64,000 bases of DNA from Microbacterium proteolyticum (GTDB taxonomy: Bacteria; Actinomycetota; Actinomycetes; Actinomycetales; Microbacteriaceae), in assembly GCF_030818075.1 (NCBI RefSeq), contig NZ_JAUSZZ010000001.1:930001-994000 (forward strand). Direction: 5' to 3'. The notes under the pieces were generated by a model that was not told the DNA's origin, ran no database searches, and saw only the letters and a list, made by a program, of their open reading frames with translations. Each line of letters starts with the position of its first letter. Within the stretch, counting starts at the first letter, position 1. A program made the position numbers and the translations under genes. Of the stretch, positions 62,359-64,000 are shown piece after piece.

Positions 62359-62978
62359 GCACGACCACCGCCGACATCATCGACCTCCTGGCCGGTATCG
62401 CGCCCGGCGACGCACTCGACGGTGTCCGCCGTCAGCGCGCCCAGGCGCGCGAGAACGCCCAGCGCAGCTTCGAGGCCCTGCTGGAGCCGGACGATCCGGG
62501 CACCTTCTCTCTCGCGGAGCGGTATGCCGTGGCGGTCTTCGTCTCGCAGCTGCACGGCTTCGACGCAGCCACGGCGTTCTACGGCGACGTGCTGGGCGAT
62601 GAGAGTCCCGAGCTGGCTCCGATCGTCACCACGGCTGCGACCGCCGCCGCGGCGACCGGCCCGTTCGGGTCGTACCGTGAACCGCGCCTCGAGCCGGAAT
62701 CGACGGACGGTCCGCGATGGACACCGGATGCCGCGGTCGCCGGCGAGCTCGGTAAGCGGCTGGCCGCGGCGCTCGCGCACGCGCACCTGCTCGTGTTCCG
62801 GCCCCGCGAGGCGCGCAGCGAGGCTCTGCGGGCGCTCGTGGATGCCGGGTGGGACCCGGACGCCATCGTCTCGCTGTCGCAGCTGGTCGCCTTCCTCACG
62901 TTCCAGCTGCGCGTCGCGTGGGGGCTGAGAGTGCTGGCCGAGGCCGCCCCCGCCGCATCCGTCGCCGAAGGAGTCTGA
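62355..62978 (+). CDS. CMD-domain protein (Avi_7170-like)
   Basis: 207 residues, carboxymuconolactone-decarboxylase/AhpD superfamily by pattern: AERYAVAVFVSQLHGFDAATAFYGDVLG in the first half and WDPDAIVSLSQLVAFLTFQLRVAWGLRVLAE in the second. There is no CxxC, so no peroxidase redox centre in this subunit. ATG overlaps the luciferase-like stop; one base separates it from the next gene. Confidence 0.75.
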   Translation: MSTTTADIIDLLAGIAPGDALDGVRRQRAQARENAQRSFEALLEPDDPGTFSLAERYAVAVFVSQLHGFDAATAFYGDVLGDESPELAPIVTTAATAAAATGPFGSYREPRLEPESTDGPRWTPDAAVAGELGKRLAAALAHAHLLVFRPREARSEALRALVDAGWDPDAIVSLSQLVAFLTFQLRVAWGLRVLAEAAPAASVAEGV

Positions 62979-62979
62979 C

Positions 62980-63603
62980 ATGACCGAGATCGTCACCGAG
63001 TACCCCCAGCTCGCTCGCCCCGACGCCTTCACGCAACGCGGGCTCGGCTGGGTGCCGTGGCTCGCCCCCGTCGCCGAGGACGAGCTGTCCGAGGCGCAAC
63101 GCGATGCCCTCATCGAACCGGCGCGCGCGAAGATGCCCTACTTCCGGTTGCTCGCCCGCGACCCCGCGGCCCTGCGCGCCCGCACCCTCACCGACCTGGA
63201 CATCTTCTACAACGTCTCCGGGGGCATCGGCCGTGCCGAGCGCGAGCTCGCCGCCGCCGCCACGTCCCGCCGCAACGGCTGCGTGTTCTGCGCGTCGGTG
63301 CACGCGGCATCCGCCACCCGGGAATCGGGTCGCGAAGCCGACGTGCAGCGCCTCCTCGACGAGGGAGTGGATGCCGATCTCGGCGACGAGAGGTGGAACG
63401 CGGTCGTCGCGGCCTCCGTCGCCCTGGCGGAGACGCCGCTCGCGTTCGGAGAGGCCGACATCGCCCGGCTTCGGGCGACCGGACTCGACGACGCCGAGAT
63501 CATCGACGTCATCGGTGGCGCGGCCTTCTTCAACTGGGCGAACCGCCTGATGCTCTCGCTCGGCGAACCCGAAGTACCCACCCCGAAGGGAGCGAAACAG
63601 TGA
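62980..63603 (+). CDS. AhpD-like alkylhydroperoxidase-domain protein (Avi_7169-like)
   Basis: 207 residues. RRNGCVFCASVHA carries the AhpD-type CxxC plus His redox centre, followed by the helices IDVIGGAAFFNWANRLMLSLGEPE. Together with the CMD protein before it, this may form a two-component AhpD-like complex serving the luciferase-like enzyme. GTGA overlap with the next gene. Confidence 0.8.
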   Translation: MTEIVTEYPQLARPDAFTQRGLGWVPWLAPVAEDELSEAQRDALIEPARAKMPYFRLLARDPAALRARTLTDLDIFYNVSGGIGRAERELAAAATSRRNGCVFCASVHAASATRESGREADVQRLLDEGVDADLGDERWNAVVAASVALAETPLAFGEADIARLRATGLDDAEIIDVIGGAAFFNWANRLMLSLGEPEVPTPKGAKQ

Positions 63604-64000
63604 CCATCCCCACTCTCCTCGACCACGTCGTCATTGCCGGCCCCGACCTCGCCGATCTCGTCGAGTGGTTCGCCGACCGGACCGGCGTGGTGGCCGCGCC
63701 CGGAGGCGCGCACCCGACGGGGACCGCCAACGCGCTCGTCGCGCTCACCGTCGACGGGCGCCGGGGCCCGCAGTACGTCGAGCTGATCGGGCCCGATCCC
63801 GCACGCGCAGAGGCCGCCCTGCCCCGGACCTTCGGCATCGACGCGCTCTCCGTTCCCGTCGTGCAGGCGTACGCCGTCCACCCCCACGACATCGACGCGA
63901 CCGTCGCGACCGCACGGGCGGCCGGTTACGACCCCGGCGACGTGCAGCCTCTCTCGCGGCGGACGCCGGCGGGGACGCTGCTGGAATGGCGGCTGACGCG
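63600..64000 (+). CDS. VOC-family (glyoxalase-like) protein, partial
   Basis: Open to the right edge; 133 residues seen. TIPTLLDHVVIAGPDLADLVEWFADRTGV is a typical beta-alpha start of a glyoxalase-like domain, with GPQYVELIGPDP as the next block. GTG overlaps the previous stop. Substrate unknown; probably part of the same operon as the importer and luciferase-like enzyme. Confidence 0.75.
   Translation, partial: MTIPTLLDHVVIAGPDLADLVEWFADRTGVVAAPGGAHPTGTANALVALTVDGRRGPQYVELIGPDPARAEAALPRTFGIDALSVPVVQAYAVHPHDIDATVATARAAGYDPGDVQPLSRRTPAGTLLEWRLT

Overview
The window is about 70% or more GC, has dense and often overlapping genes (ATGA/GTGA junctions), frequent GTG starts, purine-rich ribosome binding sites and a conspicuous over-use of the heptamer GGATGCC/GGCATCC inside coding DNA. 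Together with IclR-controlled pca genes, ABC importers lacking their own ATPase and a DtxR/IdeR-type iron box, this points to an actinobacterium of the Microbacteriaceae, most probably Microbacterium. It reads as a chromosomal catabolic island. I saw no tRNA, rRNA, CRISPR array or phage genes.

Layout. 1-918: end of an amino-acid permease. 1303-10770: complete 4-hydroxybenzoate/protocatechuate route, with pobA and an IclR regulator on the minus strand and pcaHGBDCIJF as one tightly packed plus-strand operon. 11545-14333: two single-chain proteins in which a DUF6379 domain (beta subunit of C-glycoside deglycosidases) is fused to a sugar-isomerase TIM barrel (alpha subunit). 14863-29192: LysR regulator, sugar ABC importer, GMC sugar oxidase (frameshifted), split deglycosidase subunits, two SnoaL-like proteins, Gfo/Idh/MocA dehydrogenase, TIM-barrel isomerases and ThuA. 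29203-35085: iron-siderophore uptake operon (one permease frameshifted), siderophore reductase, lipoprotein and AraC regulator, with an iron box. 35222-37540: GNAT gene among five copies of a palindromic repeat, one split by an IS30-family element. 37543-38850: CYP152-type peroxygenase. 39040-45700: second glycoside operon (DUF6379 plus three TIM barrels), ROK repressor, second Gfo/Idh gene and an unknown partner. 46091-53107: aromatic ring-cleavage operon (extradiol dioxygenase, two FAH-fold enzymes, cyclase-family hydrolase, flavin monooxygenase, amidohydrolase, SDR). 53424-64000: M20 amidohydrolase, aldo/keto reductase, peptide-type ABC importer (binding protein frameshifted) and a luciferase-like/CMD/AhpD-like/VOC set running off the right edge.

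Working model (inference): plant glycosides, including C-glycosides, are imported, oxidised at sugar C3 by the GMC oxidase and cleaved by the DUF6379/TIM-barrel enzymes. The keto-sugar is handled by isomerases, ThuA and Gfo/Idh enzymes. The aromatic aglycone is opened by the 46-53 kb operon and, after reduction to hydroxybenzoates, by pobA/pca to succinyl-CoA and acetyl-CoA. Five DUF6379 copies and nine sugar-isomerase-type barrels in one window is unusual, and the two fused deglycosidases are the most novel protein architecture here.

Cautions. Three otherwise intact genes each carry one apparent +1 insertion (near 20988, 30492 and 56993). A 21-bp repeat family sits on start/stop junctions of the catabolic genes and adds RQAQGP-type peptides to several N-termini. 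Most gene-free stretches over 300 bp hold GC-rich tandem repeats.
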